From assembly GCF_029076445.1 (NCBI RefSeq), contig NZ_JARESG010000009.1, positions 1-64,000 on the forward strand: a DNA stretch of 64,000 nucleotides, written 5' to 3'. This document shows, one piece after another, positions 8,285-17,200 of this stretch (position 1 is the stretch's first letter; every line of letters begins with the position of its first letter). Below the pieces are notes generated by a model that saw nothing but the letters and a program-made list of their open reading frames with translations, did not search any database and was not told the origin of the DNA. The position numbers and the translations under genes are program-made. Source of the stretch: Pseudarthrobacter naphthalenicus (GTDB lineage Bacteria > Actinomycetota > Actinomycetes > Actinomycetales > Micrococcaceae).

Positions 8285-8768
8285 AGATCGCCGGGCCTGC
8301 GCATACGCCTGGGCTCGTCTGAGGTGCAGAATGCAAGCGGCCCTCGCCGAGGAGGACGGAGAAGAGGGGAGCGCCGTCGTTGAGTTCACGTTTCTGGCGT
8401 TGCTCCTGATGGTGCCTTTGGTGTATTTCATTATCACTGTGGGCCAGATCCAGGGCGCATCCTTTGCGGTAGTGGGTGCTGCAGACCAAGCCGCAAAAGT
8501 TTTTGTTGCCCAGCCGAACGCCGATGCAGCGCAGGCCGCAGCCGAGCAGGCCGTACTCCTCGCCCTCGCAGACTTCGGTCATGACACCACTTCGGCCCGC
8601 GTCTCAACGCGATGCGATCCCGCGGACTGCCAAGCCGCTGGAACGGCAGTGACAGTCACTGTGAATCTGAGCGTGGCGTTGCCATTCGTACCCTTTAACG
8701 AAGACTTCAGGCTAGAGGCCAGTGAAGTTGAAGCATCATCCACTCAGCTGGTCGGCAGGTTCAGGTGA
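8265..8768 (+). CDS. Second TadE-like pilus assembly protein
   Basis: A 167-residue TadE-family protein. After a basic N-terminus and an acidic stretch comes EEGSAVVEFTFLALLLMVPL: Gly-Ser plus a Glu five residues into the helix, which is the pseudopilin pattern. The outer part contains CDPADC, a probable disulfide. Its start lies inside the end of the previous gene, which supports coupled translation. Confidence 0.8.
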   Translation: MPPSSRKDRRACAYAWARLRCRMQAALAEEDGEEGSAVVEFTFLALLLMVPLVYFIITVGQIQGASFAVVGAADQAAKVFVAQPNADAAQAAAEQAVLLALADFGHDTTSARVSTRCDPADCQAAGTAVTVTVNLSVALPFVPFNEDFRLEASEVEASSTQLVGRFR

Positions 8769-8775
8769 CGGCAGC

Positions 8776-9270
8776 ATGAACACTCCCACCGCCTCCGGGA
8801 CGGTTCCGAGCGGAGCCACCGCGACCAGACTTGAACCGCCAATACAAGACGGACAAATGACCGTGATGATTATCGGCTACGTGACGCTCGCCTTGCTTGT
8901 GGTCAGTGTCGTCATCGGAATCTCCAGCGTCTATCTCGAACACAAGAGGCTGCTGTCCTTGGCCGACGGCGCCTCGCTTGCTGCCGCGGACAGCTACACA
9001 CTGGGTGAGGTTGGGGGAGCAGGCGGAAGTCCTTCGGCCTTCCTCGGTTCCGAGCGCGTCCGCAATGTGGCCTCGGACTTCGTCGCCCGTTCGCCGGCGT
9101 CAGCCCGCTTCGACGGGCTGGCCGTGACGCAGGCGACCGGCAGCCCTGACGGTTCCACCGCCGTAGTCGTGCTCAGTGCCATGGTCCATCCGCCTGTGGT
9201 GAATTTTTTAGTGCCGGACGGGATCCGGATCGAAGCTGCATCCACGGCGCGTTCCCGTCTCAGCAGGTGA
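8776..9270 (+). CDS. TadG-like protein, last gene of the Tad operon
   Basis: A 164-residue protein from ATG 8776 (MNTPTASG), seven bases after the previous stop; an upstream in-frame ATG at 8722 would overlap that gene by 47 bases. The region DGQMTVMIIGYVTLALLVV, a single membrane helix, then RLLSLADGASLAAADSY matches the N-terminal TadG-like/Rv3660c-like family. The remaining part is extracytoplasmic without known catalytic residues. It closes the operon; the next gene has its own promoter. Confidence 0.75.
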   Translation: MNTPTASGTVPSGATATRLEPPIQDGQMTVMIIGYVTLALLVVSVVIGISSVYLEHKRLLSLADGASLAAADSYTLGEVGGAGGSPSAFLGSERVRNVASDFVARSPASARFDGLAVTQATGSPDGSTAVVVLSAMVHPPVVNFLVPDGIRIEAASTARSRLSR

Positions 9271-9319
9271 GTCGCTGCTGCGGACCGGCCGGGTACCCGG
9301 CACTCCCGGCCGCATAGCG

Positions 9320-9325
9320 TAGGCT
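9320..9325 (+). promoter_or_regulatory. -10 box of prfB, probable leaderless start
   Basis: TAGGCT fits the actinobacterial TANNNT -10 box and ends nine bases before the prfB ATG. No ribosome-binding site lies between, so transcription would begin 2-4 bases before the start codon. No good -35 is seen. Confidence 0.45.
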
Positions 9326-9334
9326 TAAACAACC

Positions 9335-10450
9335 ATGGCCAATATTGATTTTTCCGCAGAAATCCGCGCCCTTCGCGCCACGTACAACTCCATCGAACGC
9401 GTCAGCGATGTCGAGGCACTGAAGGAAGACATCGCCGAACTGAGCGAACGGGCTGGCGAGCCTGACCTGTGGGATGATCCTGCCGCCGCCCAGAAGATCA
9501 CCTCCCGGCTCTCGCACAGGCAGTCCGAGCTGGAACGGCTGAACAAGCTGGTCTCGCGGATTGATGACCTGGAAGTTCTGGTGGAACTCGGCCAGGACGA
9601 GGACGACGCCGACTCCATGGGCGAAGCGGCCGCCGAACTTGAGTCGATCCGGAAGTCCCTTAAGGAACTGGAAGTGGTGACGCTGCTTTCAGGTGAGTAC
9701 GACGAACGCGAGGCAGTGGTGTCCATCCGGGCCGGAGCCGGTGGAGTGGATGCCGCAGACTTCGCCGAAATGCTGATGCGCATGTACCTTCGCTGGGCTG
9801 AACGGCACGGGTACCCCACCACGGTAATGGACACCTCCTATGCCGAAGAGGCGGGCCTTAAATCCGCAACATTCGAAGTCAAGGCGCCGTACGCGTTCGG
9901 GACACTCAGTGTCGAAGCCGGAACGCATCGACTGGTGCGGATCAGCCCCTTCGACAACCAAGGCCGCCGGCAGACTTCCTTCGCTGCCGTCGAGGTCATT
10001 CCGCTCATCGAGTCCACGGACTCCATCGACATTCCGGACAACGAGATCCGCGTGGACGTGTTCCGCTCCTCGGGCCCCGGCGGTCAGTCTGTTAACACCA
10101 CTGACTCCGCCGTGCGCCTCACTCACATCCCTACCGGCACCGTGGTGTCCATGCAGAACGAGAAGTCCCAGCTCCAGAACCGGGCAGCCGCCATGCGCGT
10201 GCTGCAGTCCCGCCTCCTTCTGCTGAAGAAGGAGCAGGAGGACGCCGAGAAGAAGGCCTTCGCCGGAGACGTCAAGGCATCCTGGGGCGACCAAATGCGC
10301 TCCTACGTCCTGAACCCTTACCAAATGGTCAAGGACCTCCGCACCGAACACGAAGTCGGCAACACGTCCGCAGTTTTCGACGGCGAGATTGACGACTTTA
10401 TCGACGCCGGGATCCGCTGGCGGACCGACAACCGCAACGCCGCGAAATAG
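9335..10450 (+). CDS. prfB: Peptide chain release factor 2
   Basis: A 371-residue RF2 that ends translation at UGA and UAA. It has the peptidyl-tRNA hydrolysis motif GGQ ([17 protein letters not shown]) and the RF2-type stop-codon tripeptide SPF ([14 protein letters not shown]). The frame is unbroken from ATG 9335, with no in-frame TGA near codon 25, so the programmed frameshift known from many prfB genes is absent. It stands upstream of ftsE, the usual actinobacterial order. Confidence 0.96.
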   Translation: MANIDFSAEIRALRATYNSIERVSDVEALKEDIAELSERAGEPDLWDDPAAAQKITSRLSHRQSELERLNKLVSRIDDLEVLVELGQDEDDADSMGEAAAELESIRKSLKELEVVTLLSGEYDEREAVVSIRAGAGGVDAADFAEMLMRMYLRWAERHGYPTTVMDTSYAEEAGLKSATFEVKAPYAFGTLSVEAGTHRLVRISPFDNQGRRQTSFAAVEVIPLIESTDSIDIPDNEIRVDVFRSSGPGGQSVNTTDSAVRLTHIPTGTVVSMQNEKSQLQNRAAAMRVLQSRLLLLKKEQEDAEKKAFAGDVKASWGDQMRSYVLNPYQMVKDLRTEHEVGNTSAVFDGEIDDFIDAGIRWRTDNRNAAK

Positions 10451-10638
10451 CACCTGGCCGCCCCAGGCCGTCCGGCACCGCCGCCGCCAACCCGCGACAC
10501 ACCCCTGAAACCCCCGAAATCCGGCAAACGGACTGCGTATAGTCAAGGGGCCGGGGCCTCTAATTCCCCAAACGAATGCCCGCGCGCCGGCTGCAGATCT
10601 GGGCTGCACTAGCGGTGCCCTGCAGGGTAATTAGGGCC

Positions 10639-11430
10639 ATGATCCGATTCGATAATGTCACCAAGGTCTACGACCAGACGGCCCGGCCTGCGCTGGACGA
10701 CGTCAGCCTGGAAATAGACCGAGGTGAATTCGCTTTCCTCGTGGGCGCTTCCGGATCCGGGAAGTCCACCTTCCTCCGGCTGGTCCTTAAAGAAGACCGG
10801 GCCTCGTCCGGTGCCGTCTACGTGGCCGGACAAAACGTCGCTAAGATCTCCAGCTGGCGCGTGCCCAGGCTCCGGCGCGGAATCGGCGTGGTCTTCCAGG
10901 ACTTCCGCCTGCTCCCGCAAAAGAACGTGTTCGCCAACGTCGCCTTCGCCATGCAAGTCATCGGCAAGAGCCGCAGCGTCATTCGCGACACAGTGCCCGA
11001 GGTCCTGAAAACCGTGGGTCTGGACGGCAAGGAAAACCGCCTTCCGCACGAACTCTCCGGCGGCGAGCAGCAGCGTGTGGCCATTGCCCGCGCGGTCGTC
11101 AACCGCCCGGGCATCCTCCTCGCCGATGAGCCCACAGGTAACCTCGATCCCACCACCTCAATGGGGATCATGGGCGTGCTGGACAAGATCAACCAGAACG
11201 GCACAACGGTGGTCATGGCCACCCACGATGATGACATCGTCAACGAGATGCGCAAACGCGTGGTCGAGCTCAAGAACGGCGTCGTCATCCGCGACGAGGC
11301 CAAAGCGCTGTACACCTCCATGATTCCCGTGGTGGGACAGTCACGCAGGCTGCGGGACGCCAGCGGCCGGGACGAAGTGCCGCCTGCCGCAGGGGACCGC
11401 CAGCCAGGTGAAGGGGAGGGGCAGCGATGA
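10639..11430 (+). CDS. ftsE: Cell-division ABC transporter ATPase FtsE
   Basis: The 263-residue ATPase of the FtsEX complex. Start ATG 10639 ([11 protein letters not shown]) follows AGGG; an open extension to 10576 is unlikely. Walker A is GASGSGKST, the Q-loop is [10 protein letters not shown], the signature is LSGGEQQR, Walker B is [13 protein letters not shown] and the H-switch is MATHD. About 35 residues follow the core, rich in charged and Gly/Pro residues and longer than in E. coli FtsE. It overlaps ftsX by four bases. FtsEX uses ATP to activate a murein hydrolase at the septum. Confidence 0.95.
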   Translation: MIRFDNVTKVYDQTARPALDDVSLEIDRGEFAFLVGASGSGKSTFLRLVLKEDRASSGAVYVAGQNVAKISSWRVPRLRRGIGVVFQDFRLLPQKNVFANVAFAMQVIGKSRSVIRDTVPEVLKTVGLDGKENRLPHELSGGEQQRVAIARAVVNRPGILLADEPTGNLDPTTSMGIMGVLDKINQNGTTVVMATHDDDIVNEMRKRVVELKNGVVIRDEAKALYTSMIPVVGQSRRLRDASGRDEVPPAAGDRQPGEGEGQR

Positions 11431-12341
11431 GGCTCGCGTTCATTCTCGGCGAGATTGGCAGCGGCCTGCGCCGCAACGTCTCCATGGTGGTCTCGGTAAT
11501 CCTGGTCACCTTTGTCTCCCTGACGTTCGTGGGTGCCGCCGGCATGCTTCAGCTTCAGATCAACCAGATGAAGGGCTACTGGTACGACAAAGTCCAGGTC
11601 GCCATTTTCCTCTGCAGTGACGGTTCGACGGCGGCCGGTTGCGCCACGGGGCCCGTCACCCCCGAGCAGCAGGACAATCTGCAGACCCTGCTGAAATCAC
11701 CTTCCGTGGCGCAGTACGTCAATGACTTCCAGTTCGAGTCCAAGGAAGAGGCCTACAAGCACTTCAAGGACCAGTTCTCCAACTCACCGATCGTTGATTC
11801 GGTCACGCCGGACCAGCTTCCGGCTTCCTTCCGGATCAACATGAAGGATCCGGAAAAGTACCAGATCATCAGTGAGACGTTCTCGTCGCAGCCGGGTGTC
11901 GAAACGGTCATCGACCAGCGCCAGTTGCTGGAGAGGCTGTTTTCGGCAATGAATGCGGCGTCACTCGTGGCCGTGAGTATCGCCGGCGTCATGATTGTCT
12001 GCGCCATCCTCCTGATCGCGACCACCATCCGCCTTTCCGCCTTCAGCCGGCGCCGGGAAACCGGAATTATGCGTTTGGTGGGCGCCTCCAAGATGGTCAT
12101 CCAGCTGCCGTTCATCCTCGAGGGCGTGATCGCTGCCGTCATTGGCGCGGCTCTGGCCTCCGGAACGCTGTGGGCCGTTGCCCATTTCTTCCTCGGGGAG
12201 TATCTGTCCAAGCAGTATCCCGACACCGCGTTCATCTCGCCCGGCCAGACCCTCATTCTTGCGCCGGCCCTGCTGATCCTTGGCGGATCTTTGGCTGGAA
12301 TTTCGTCTCTCTTGACCTTGCGCAGATATTTGAAGGTTTAG
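11427..12341 (+). CDS. ftsX: Cell-division ABC permease FtsX
   Basis: A 304-residue membrane partner of FtsE with four predicted helices: one near residues 20-45, then a large extracytoplasmic loop (about 46-170) with a C-x7-C pair ([15 protein letters not shown]), and three helices after about 180. The region [20 protein letters not shown] is typical of the FtsX permease fold. The outer loop is where the hydrolase of the next gene is expected to bind. Confidence 0.95.
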   Translation: MRLAFILGEIGSGLRRNVSMVVSVILVTFVSLTFVGAAGMLQLQINQMKGYWYDKVQVAIFLCSDGSTAAGCATGPVTPEQQDNLQTLLKSPSVAQYVNDFQFESKEEAYKHFKDQFSNSPIVDSVTPDQLPASFRINMKDPEKYQIISETFSSQPGVETVIDQRQLLERLFSAMNAASLVAVSIAGVMIVCAILLIATTIRLSAFSRRRETGIMRLVGASKMVIQLPFILEGVIAAVIGAALASGTLWAVAHFFLGEYLSKQYPDTAFISPGQTLILAPALLILGGSLAGISSLLTLRRYLKV

Positions 12342-12368
12342 GCTGTGCAAACCGACCAAGGAATCCTG

Positions 12369-13811
12369 ATGAACGTATTGCACCGAACTGCGCCCCGCCA
12401 CCGGGCCGAACAACCGGCAAGCACAGTCGCGGCACAGGCACGCCGCCGCACCGGCTTGATGAGCAGCGTTATGGTACTGCTCCTGGCGGTCAGCCTCGGC
12501 GCGTCAGTCCCCGTCGCGCACGCCGACGAGCTGGACGACAAGCGCGCAGCCCTCGAAGCCGAGGCAGCACGCGTGCAGCAGTCGCTGGAGTTCGTGGATT
12601 CCCGCATCGCGAAAGCAGCAGGGGACCTGGTGATTTACCAGGGACAGCTGCCCGGAGCCCAGCAGGCACTCCTTGATGCCCAGGGCCGCGTGGCGGGTGC
12701 GGTCAAGGAGGTTGAAGCCCTGACCGCGCGGGTGGACCTGGCTCAGCAGAACAAAGCCAAGATCACACAGCAGCTCGACGCGGATAAGCAAAAGATTGCT
12801 GACACCAAGAAGCTGATCGGCCAGATCGCCACCCAGGCATACAAGTCGGGGGGAGTGCCATCGAACCTGACCCTGTTCTTCGGGGCCAACAACGGCGGCA
12901 GTCTCACCCAGACCATGGACCTCGCGGACCAGGCAATGCGCAGCCAAAACGCCGCCATGGACAAACTGTCACAACAGAGTGCCACGAACGTGAACTCACA
13001 GGCGAGGCTTGAAGCTGTCGAAGGCGAGATCAGGGACCTCAAAGCCAAAGCCGATGCCGCCCTGGAACGGGAAAAAGCCGCCCGCGATGAGGCTGAAGCC
13101 AAGAAGGCGCAGGTTGATCAACTGATCGCCGACACCACACGCCTCGACGCGGAACTCCAGGCTGCCAAGCCTGGCATCCAAAGCCAGATGGCTGCAGTTT
13201 CGGCCAGCCAGAATGCTGTGGCCAACGAGATCGCCGAACGCGACCGCAGGCTCCGCGAAGCATGGGAAGCAGAGCAACGCCGGATCGCCGAAGCGGCCGC
13301 CGCGGCTGCCGCCGCCAAGGCCGCCGCACAGGGACAGGCCCCGCCGCCGCAGGTACCATACGCACCGGTGACCGGTTCGCCGTCGGCCTTTGGCTTACGG
13401 CATCCGTTCTCGGGTGACGTGCCCATCACCTCCGGCTTCGGCTGGCGCTCAACCCCGCCCGGCACCATCGACTTCTACGGACAGGGAGGCTACGTCCACA
13501 CGGGCATCGACTTCGGCGCTGCCTGCGGCACCCCCGTCTACGCTGCGGCCGCGGGCGAGGTCTTCTCCTCAGGCTGGAATTCCGCGGACGGAGGCGGCTG
13601 GCGGGTGAAGATCTCACACGGTGTCGTTCAGGGCAACTCCCTGACCACGATCTACTACCACAACAGCAGCATCGTAGTCTCGAACGGCCAGCAGGTATCG
13701 CAGGGGCAGCTCATCGCCTACTCGGGCAGCACCGGAAACTCAACCGGCTGCCACGCGCACTTCGAAACGTGGCTCAACGGCGCTGCTGTCGACCCTATGC
13801 GGTTGCTGTAA
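12369..13811 (+). CDS. FtsEX-associated M23 peptidoglycan hydrolase with coiled coil
   Basis: A 480-residue secreted protein. ATG 12369 has AAGGA eight bases upstream, better than GTG 12345. A signal peptide ends near AHA-DE (about residue 52). Residues 55-300 are a long Glu/Ala/Lys/Gln-rich coiled coil. An Ala/Pro linker and a LytM (M23) domain follow, with zinc ligands in HTGIDFG and HAHFETW. The architecture matches EnvC/RipC-type activators or endopeptidases driven by FtsEX. All expected zinc ligands appear present, so it is likely an active enzyme rather than a degenerate activator. Confidence 0.9.
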   Translation: MNVLHRTAPRHRAEQPASTVAAQARRRTGLMSSVMVLLLAVSLGASVPVAHADELDDKRAALEAEAARVQQSLEFVDSRIAKAAGDLVIYQGQLPGAQQALLDAQGRVAGAVKEVEALTARVDLAQQNKAKITQQLDADKQKIADTKKLIGQIATQAYKSGGVPSNLTLFFGANNGGSLTQTMDLADQAMRSQNAAMDKLSQQSATNVNSQARLEAVEGEIRDLKAKADAALEREKAARDEAEAKKAQVDQLIADTTRLDAELQAAKPGIQSQMAAVSASQNAVANEIAERDRRLREAWEAEQRRIAEAAAAAAAAKAAAQGQAPPPQVPYAPVTGSPSAFGLRHPFSGDVPITSGFGWRSTPPGTIDFYGQGGYVHTGIDFGAACGTPVYAAAAGEVFSSGWNSADGGGWRVKISHGVVQGNSLTTIYYHNSSIVVSNGQQVSQGQLIAYSGSTGNSTGCHAHFETWLNGAAVDPMRLL

Positions 13812-13830
13812 CCATAGTCCGCGGCTGCCG

Positions 13831-13836
13831 TACACT
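13831..13836 (+). promoter_or_regulatory. Candidate -10 box of smpB
   Basis: TACACT fits TANNNT and lies 62 bases before the smpB start, 20 bases after the previous gene ends. No strong -35 is visible. Confidence 0.3.
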
Positions 13837-13898
13837 GGTATGACTCCGCGCCGGACCGGCCGGAGCCAACCAGGATCCAAGAACTGAGGAGTTCCACC

Positions 13899-14369
13899 GT
13901 GCCCAAAGAAAGTGGCCGTAAAGTGGTGGCCACCAACCGCAAGGCCCGGCATGACTATCTCGTGCTTGACACGTATGAGGCCGGAATTGCCCTGATGGGC
14001 ACCGAAGTGAAGTCCCTGCGCGAAGGCCACGCATCCATGGTGGACGGGTTCTGCACCTTCTACAACGATGAGTTGTGGATGGAGGGAATTCATATCCCTG
14101 AGTACAACCAGGGCAGCTGGACCAATCACGCAGCCCGGCGCCGGCGTAAACTCCTGCTCCACAGGGAGGAGCTCATCAAGATCTCCCACAAAGTCAGGGA
14201 GTCCGGTTTTACCATCGTTCCCCTCCAGCTCTACTTCGTGGACGGCCGGGCCAAGGTGGAAATCGGCGTTGCCCGCGGTAAGCGTGAATACGATAAGCGG
14301 CAGACGCTCCGGGAACAGCAGGACAACCGGGAAGCATTGCGAGCCATGCGCGAACGCAACCGCCGCTAG
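13899..14369 (+). CDS. smpB: SsrA-binding protein SmpB
   Basis: A 156-residue tmRNA partner of trans-translation. The start is GTG 13899, preceded by GAGGAG. It has the SmpB core NRKARHDYLVLDTYEAGIAL and GTEVKSLREGHASM, and a basic tail (YDKRQTLREQQDNREALRAMRERNRR) that enters the decoding centre. The tmRNA gene follows 100 bases downstream, the common arrangement. Confidence 0.96.
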   Translation: MPKESGRKVVATNRKARHDYLVLDTYEAGIALMGTEVKSLREGHASMVDGFCTFYNDELWMEGIHIPEYNQGSWTNHAARRRRKLLLHREELIKISHKVRESGFTIVPLQLYFVDGRAKVEIGVARGKREYDKRQTLREQQDNREALRAMRERNRR

Positions 14370-14408
14370 CGGGCGGTCAGGCTGGAATGATTTGTGGGGG
14401 ACATGCGT

Positions 14409-14414
14409 TATAAT
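14409..14414 (+). promoter_or_regulatory. -10 box of the tmRNA gene
   Basis: A perfect TATAAT, 56 bases before the mature tmRNA 5' end. The leader in between would be removed by RNase P. The -35 region is weak. Confidence 0.5.
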
Positions 14415-14470
14415 GGGTAGTCCGGCAGGGATGGTGTTCACACCGACCAGCCGGTTTGGTAACAAAATAC

Positions 14471-14839
14471 GGGGATGATCGGTTTCGACGATGTTAGTCG
14501 CGACAGGTGAAGCGGGCCGAGGATGCAGAATTATCTCGTAAACGCTGTCTGCAAAACAATAAGTGCCAAATCTAACGATCGCACTGACTTCGCTCTTGCT
14601 GCCTAAGCAGTAAGACAGTCCGTCAGCCCGAGGTTGCTATTGCCCCGGAACCTGGCGTCATTTAGATAGCCACTGCTGCTTACCCCCGTCATCGGGGTGA
14701 GCGGGACTCTTAGATGACTGGGCCCGGATCGGCCAGCTGTTTGCAGCATGGCCGGGGCCGAGAAAATCCGACGCAAACTGCGCCCGGAGAAGCCCTGACA
14801 ACACGACATCGGACGGGGGTTCAATTCCCCCCATCTCCA
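14471..14839 (+). ncRNA. ssrA: Transfer-messenger RNA (tmRNA)
   Basis: The 5' end GGGGATGATCGGTTTCGAC and the 3' T-arm GGGGGTTCAATTCCCCCC with CATCTCC close the tRNA-like acceptor stem (7 bp with one G-U). The tag frame is at 14565-14606 and encodes AKSNDRTDFALAA followed by TAA; the resume codon is GCC. The ALAA tail is the usual degradation signal for ClpXP-type proteases. After the discriminator A the genome reads CACA rather than CCA, so the CCA end is probably added by enzyme. Confidence 0.95.
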
Positions 14840-14888
14840 CATTTTGTGGTGAGTCGAGGCATCCTTCACGGATGAGTCGAGTCATCGG

Positions 14889-14920
14889 AAACGCCCCGGT
14901 CTTCGGACCGGGGCGTTTTT
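14889..14920 (+). terminator. Strong intrinsic terminator of ssrA
   Basis: A 13-bp stem AAACGCCCCGGTC / GACCGGGGCGTTT around a stable TTCG loop, ending in a run of five T. Confidence 0.92.
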
Positions 14921-15279
14921 CTTTGCCCGGATTCCGGGTCCCGGAATGGACGGCCGACCGCCCGGTTCCCTCGCCAGCGACCGGCGCCCCCGCCAGCGCC
15001 CGACCGTCTGAGCAGGTCCGCAGTTGCCCAGGCAGGGCCGGGCGCCCAAACCGCGGTTTTTCCCGATCGATAATCTTTTGGCAGCGGCACTTGCAAGTAA
15101 CCACCCGTGACAAAACAGGTAGTGGCTACTCTCGCTGCACGGGCCGGTCGCCCACTAGCGTGGCTGCATTGCACGACTCCGGACGGCCAAGCCTGCCCTG
15201 GCGCAGGTGAGGAATCCGTGCCGGGCCGGGCAGATCCGTCCACCAGCACCGGATGCCACGGAACAGAAGCGAGGGCAAG
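14921..15279. other. Long leader/intergenic region before the deacetylase gene
   Basis: No supported gene. It contains the MtrA-like repeat at 15097-15111 and GC-rich potential hairpins between 15140 and 15250, which may be a structured leader of the deacetylase mRNA. An open frame on the minus strand runs through the ssrA terminator and is not believable. Confidence 0.4.
15097..15111 (+). promoter_or_regulatory. MtrA-like direct repeat
   Basis: GTAAC-CACCC-GTGAC: two near-identical 5-mers spaced by five bases, as in the binding sites described for the actinobacterial response regulator MtrA, which controls many wall-hydrolase genes. It lies 170 bases before the secreted deacetylase gene. 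Found by eye only. Confidence 0.35.
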
Positions 15280-16899
15280 ATGGAAATTAATAATCACGTT
15301 CGGGTGCTGGGGAGCACCCGGCGGAGCAGGCCTGACCATGAAGGCTCGTTGGAGCCGCCTACGATCCGACGCCCCCGACGTCGAGCAGGAAGATCGTCTC
15401 CCACGTGGTTGACCGTTCCAGTCACTTTGGCGCTCGTGTTCGGCGGGGTCTCGCTCTGGTCCGGTCCCGCTGCCCAGGCCGCGACCGGTGGCATGATAAG
15501 TGTCACGTTCGATGACGGTTGGGCCAGCCAGTTCAACAACGCACTGCCCATCCTGAAGAAATATGCCGTTCCCGCCACGATGTACATTTACACGCAAGGG
15601 ATTGGCGATGTTCCGGCTTACATGACGGAGGACCAGATCCGGGCGTTTGCAAGCCGTGGCGACGAGATTGCGTCCCATACCGTTAGCCACGCGGACCTGA
15701 CCAAGATCACCGCGGCTCAGGTGGAGACCGAACTTTCGCAGAGCAAAGTCACGTTGCAGCAGAAGTTCGGCCCTTCAGCTGCAATAGATTTCGCCACCCC
15801 TTACGGGGCGTCCAGCGCGGCGACCACGGCAGCGGTGAAGAAATACTACGCTACCCAGCGCAACACCGATGGCGGATTCAACGCCGCCGCCGGCTTCGAT
15901 CCCTATAACATTCTTGTTCAGAACGTCGTTGACACTACAACCGCCGTCACAGTGCAGGGATGGATAAACGAGGCGAAGACCACCGGTAAGTGGCTGGTCC
16001 TGGTCTACCACGAGGTCGGGGCAAGCCTCGGTGGAGATGTCTATCATGTGGACACGGCCTTGCTCGATGCTCACATGGCGGCAGTGAAGAACAGCGGACT
16101 ACCCATGGTCACGGTCCGCAAGGGCGTCGAGGCCTTGACCTCTACGACCACCCCGCCACCGCCGACAACACCGCCGCCCACAACACCGCCACCCACAACG
16201 CCGCCGCCGACAATTCCGCCACCCACGACGCCGCCGCCCTCGACGACACCGGCAGCGGCCACGACTGCGATAAACGCGGTAGCGGCAGCAAACCTGATGC
16301 TGGGAGCGCCGTCCGGCAACATCGTCTGCGGACTGGTTAGCGGCGGCTGCTACCGGATGTATCAGGCGGGTGCCATCAATTGGTCCCCGGCTACCGGTGC
16401 GCACTACACGCTCGGTGGAATCCGTCAGGAATGGGCCTCCACCGGGTTTGAAGGTGGTCTACTTGGGTATCCGACTTCGGATGAAGTTGGAGGACTGGTC
16501 AATGGCGGCGTTTACCAGATGTATCAAAGGGGTGCCATCAATTGGTCCCCTGCCACTGGTGCACACTACACGCTCGGTGCAATCCGCCAGGCATGGGCCT
16601 CAACCGGGTTTGAAGGTGGCCTACTTGGGTATCCGACTTCGGATGAAGTTGGAGGACTGGTCAACGGTGGCGTTTACCAGATGTATCAAAGGGGTGCACT
16701 TTATTGGTCCCCTGCCAGTGGCGCGCACTACTCTGTGGGTGCAATCCGCCAAGCATGGGCTGCCACCGGCTTCGAAAGGGGACGTCTTGGGTACCCACTC
16801 AGCAATGAATACGTCTCCGGGAGCAGTGTGGTCCAGGACTATCAAGGTGGCCGCATCAGCTGGAGCGCGGGCGGAGGCGCTGCCGTCATTTACAAATGA
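15280..16899 (+). CDS. Secreted polysaccharide deacetylase with LGFP repeats
   Basis: A 539-residue protein from ATG 15280 (GAGGG four bases upstream); ATG 15253 is an alternative without ribosome-binding site. A long basic N-terminus leads into a hydrophobic signal (about residues 42-62) ending near AQA-A. A NodB-fold deacetylase follows (about 70-265), with metal motif 1 TFDDG and motif 2 SHTVSH. A Pro/Thr-rich linker (about 290-325) leads to about 3.5 LGFP repeats. The first repeat has a cysteine pair (CGLVSGGC); the later ones have Gly/Val there. Such enzymes deacetylate peptidoglycan GlcNAc or other surface glycans. Two repeats are almost identical in DNA, 162 bases apart. Confidence 0.88.
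   Translation: MEINNHVRVLGSTRRSRPDHEGSLEPPTIRRPRRRAGRSSPTWLTVPVTLALVFGGVSLWSGPAAQAATGGMISVTFDDGWASQFNNALPILKKYAVPATMYIYTQGIGDVPAYMTEDQIRAFASRGDEIASHTVSHADLTKITAAQVETELSQSKVTLQQKFGPSAAIDFATPYGASSAATTAAVKKYYATQRNTDGGFNAAAGFDPYNILVQNVVDTTTAVTVQGWINEAKTTGKWLVLVYHEVGASLGGDVYHVDTALLDAHMAAVKNSGLPMVTVRKGVEALTSTTTPPPPTTPPPTTPPPTTPPPTIPPPTTPPPSTTPAAATTAINAVAAANLMLGAPSGNIVCGLVSGGCYRMYQAGAINWSPATGAHYTLGGIRQEWASTGFEGGLLGYPTSDEVGGLVNGGVYQMYQRGAINWSPATGAHYTLGAIRQAWASTGFEGGLLGYPTSDEVGGLVNGGVYQMYQRGALYWSPASGAHYSVGAIRQAWAATGFERGRLGYPLSNEYVSGSSVVQDYQGGRISWSAGGGAAVIYK
16366..16700 (+). repeat. 162-bp near-identical tandem repeat encoding LGFP units
   Basis: The segment including ACTTGGGTATCCGACTTCGG begins at 16461 and recurs at 16623, a shift of exactly 162 bases (54 codons). 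Flanking sequence (GGTGCCATCAATTGGTCCCC at 16368 and 16530) has the same spacing. Only a few bases differ, mostly silent, pointing to recent duplication. Confidence 0.85.
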
Positions 16900-16954
16900 C
16901 GCTGAGCTCATCCGAAGGCTCAACCACTTTCGCGTCTGAAGGGGGACCTAAGCG

Positions 16955-17024
16955 AAAAGGTGCTCTGACCAAGGGAAATATTGGTACCCAACCCGATACA
17001 TCCCTGTCGGAAAGGGCACCTTTT
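16955..17024 (+). terminator. Long inverted repeat after the deacetylase gene
   Basis: AAAAGGTGC at 16955-16963 pairs with GCACCTTTT at 17016-17024. The 50-base insert holds a small stem (CCGAT...GTCGG). The right arm ends in four T, so it may act as a terminator with an elaborate loop, but the size is unusual. The rest of 16900-17200 holds nothing else I can support. Confidence 0.4.
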
Positions 17025-17200
17025 CCATGCCCCGGCTGCCAGGGTTGTGAACCCATCCCGGCCGCCGCAGCCAAACCCTGTTCACCCACGGCGTAGCCGG
17101 TGCGGGACTACGAAAACCCCAACCGTGGTTGTCCCCAGTAAGATCCGGCAGCACCAAAACCCGGCAGCCGGACTGAACACAGGCAGCCAGGAGGTGCGCC

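Noticed and set aside
15140..15250. Possible c-di-AMP (ydaO) riboswitch before the deacetylase gene
   Set aside because: Some GGTGA-like pieces occur, but order and pairing do not fit the consensus as I know it; kept only as a structured-leader possibility.
14866..15690. Minus-strand open frame running through the ssrA terminator
   Set aside because: It crosses a strong intrinsic terminator and the deacetylase start, and the product lacks any family feature.
16366..16700. Tandem repeat considered as a CRISPR array
   Set aside because: Units are 162 bases, contiguous, in frame and encode LGFP repeats; there are no spacers and no cas genes.
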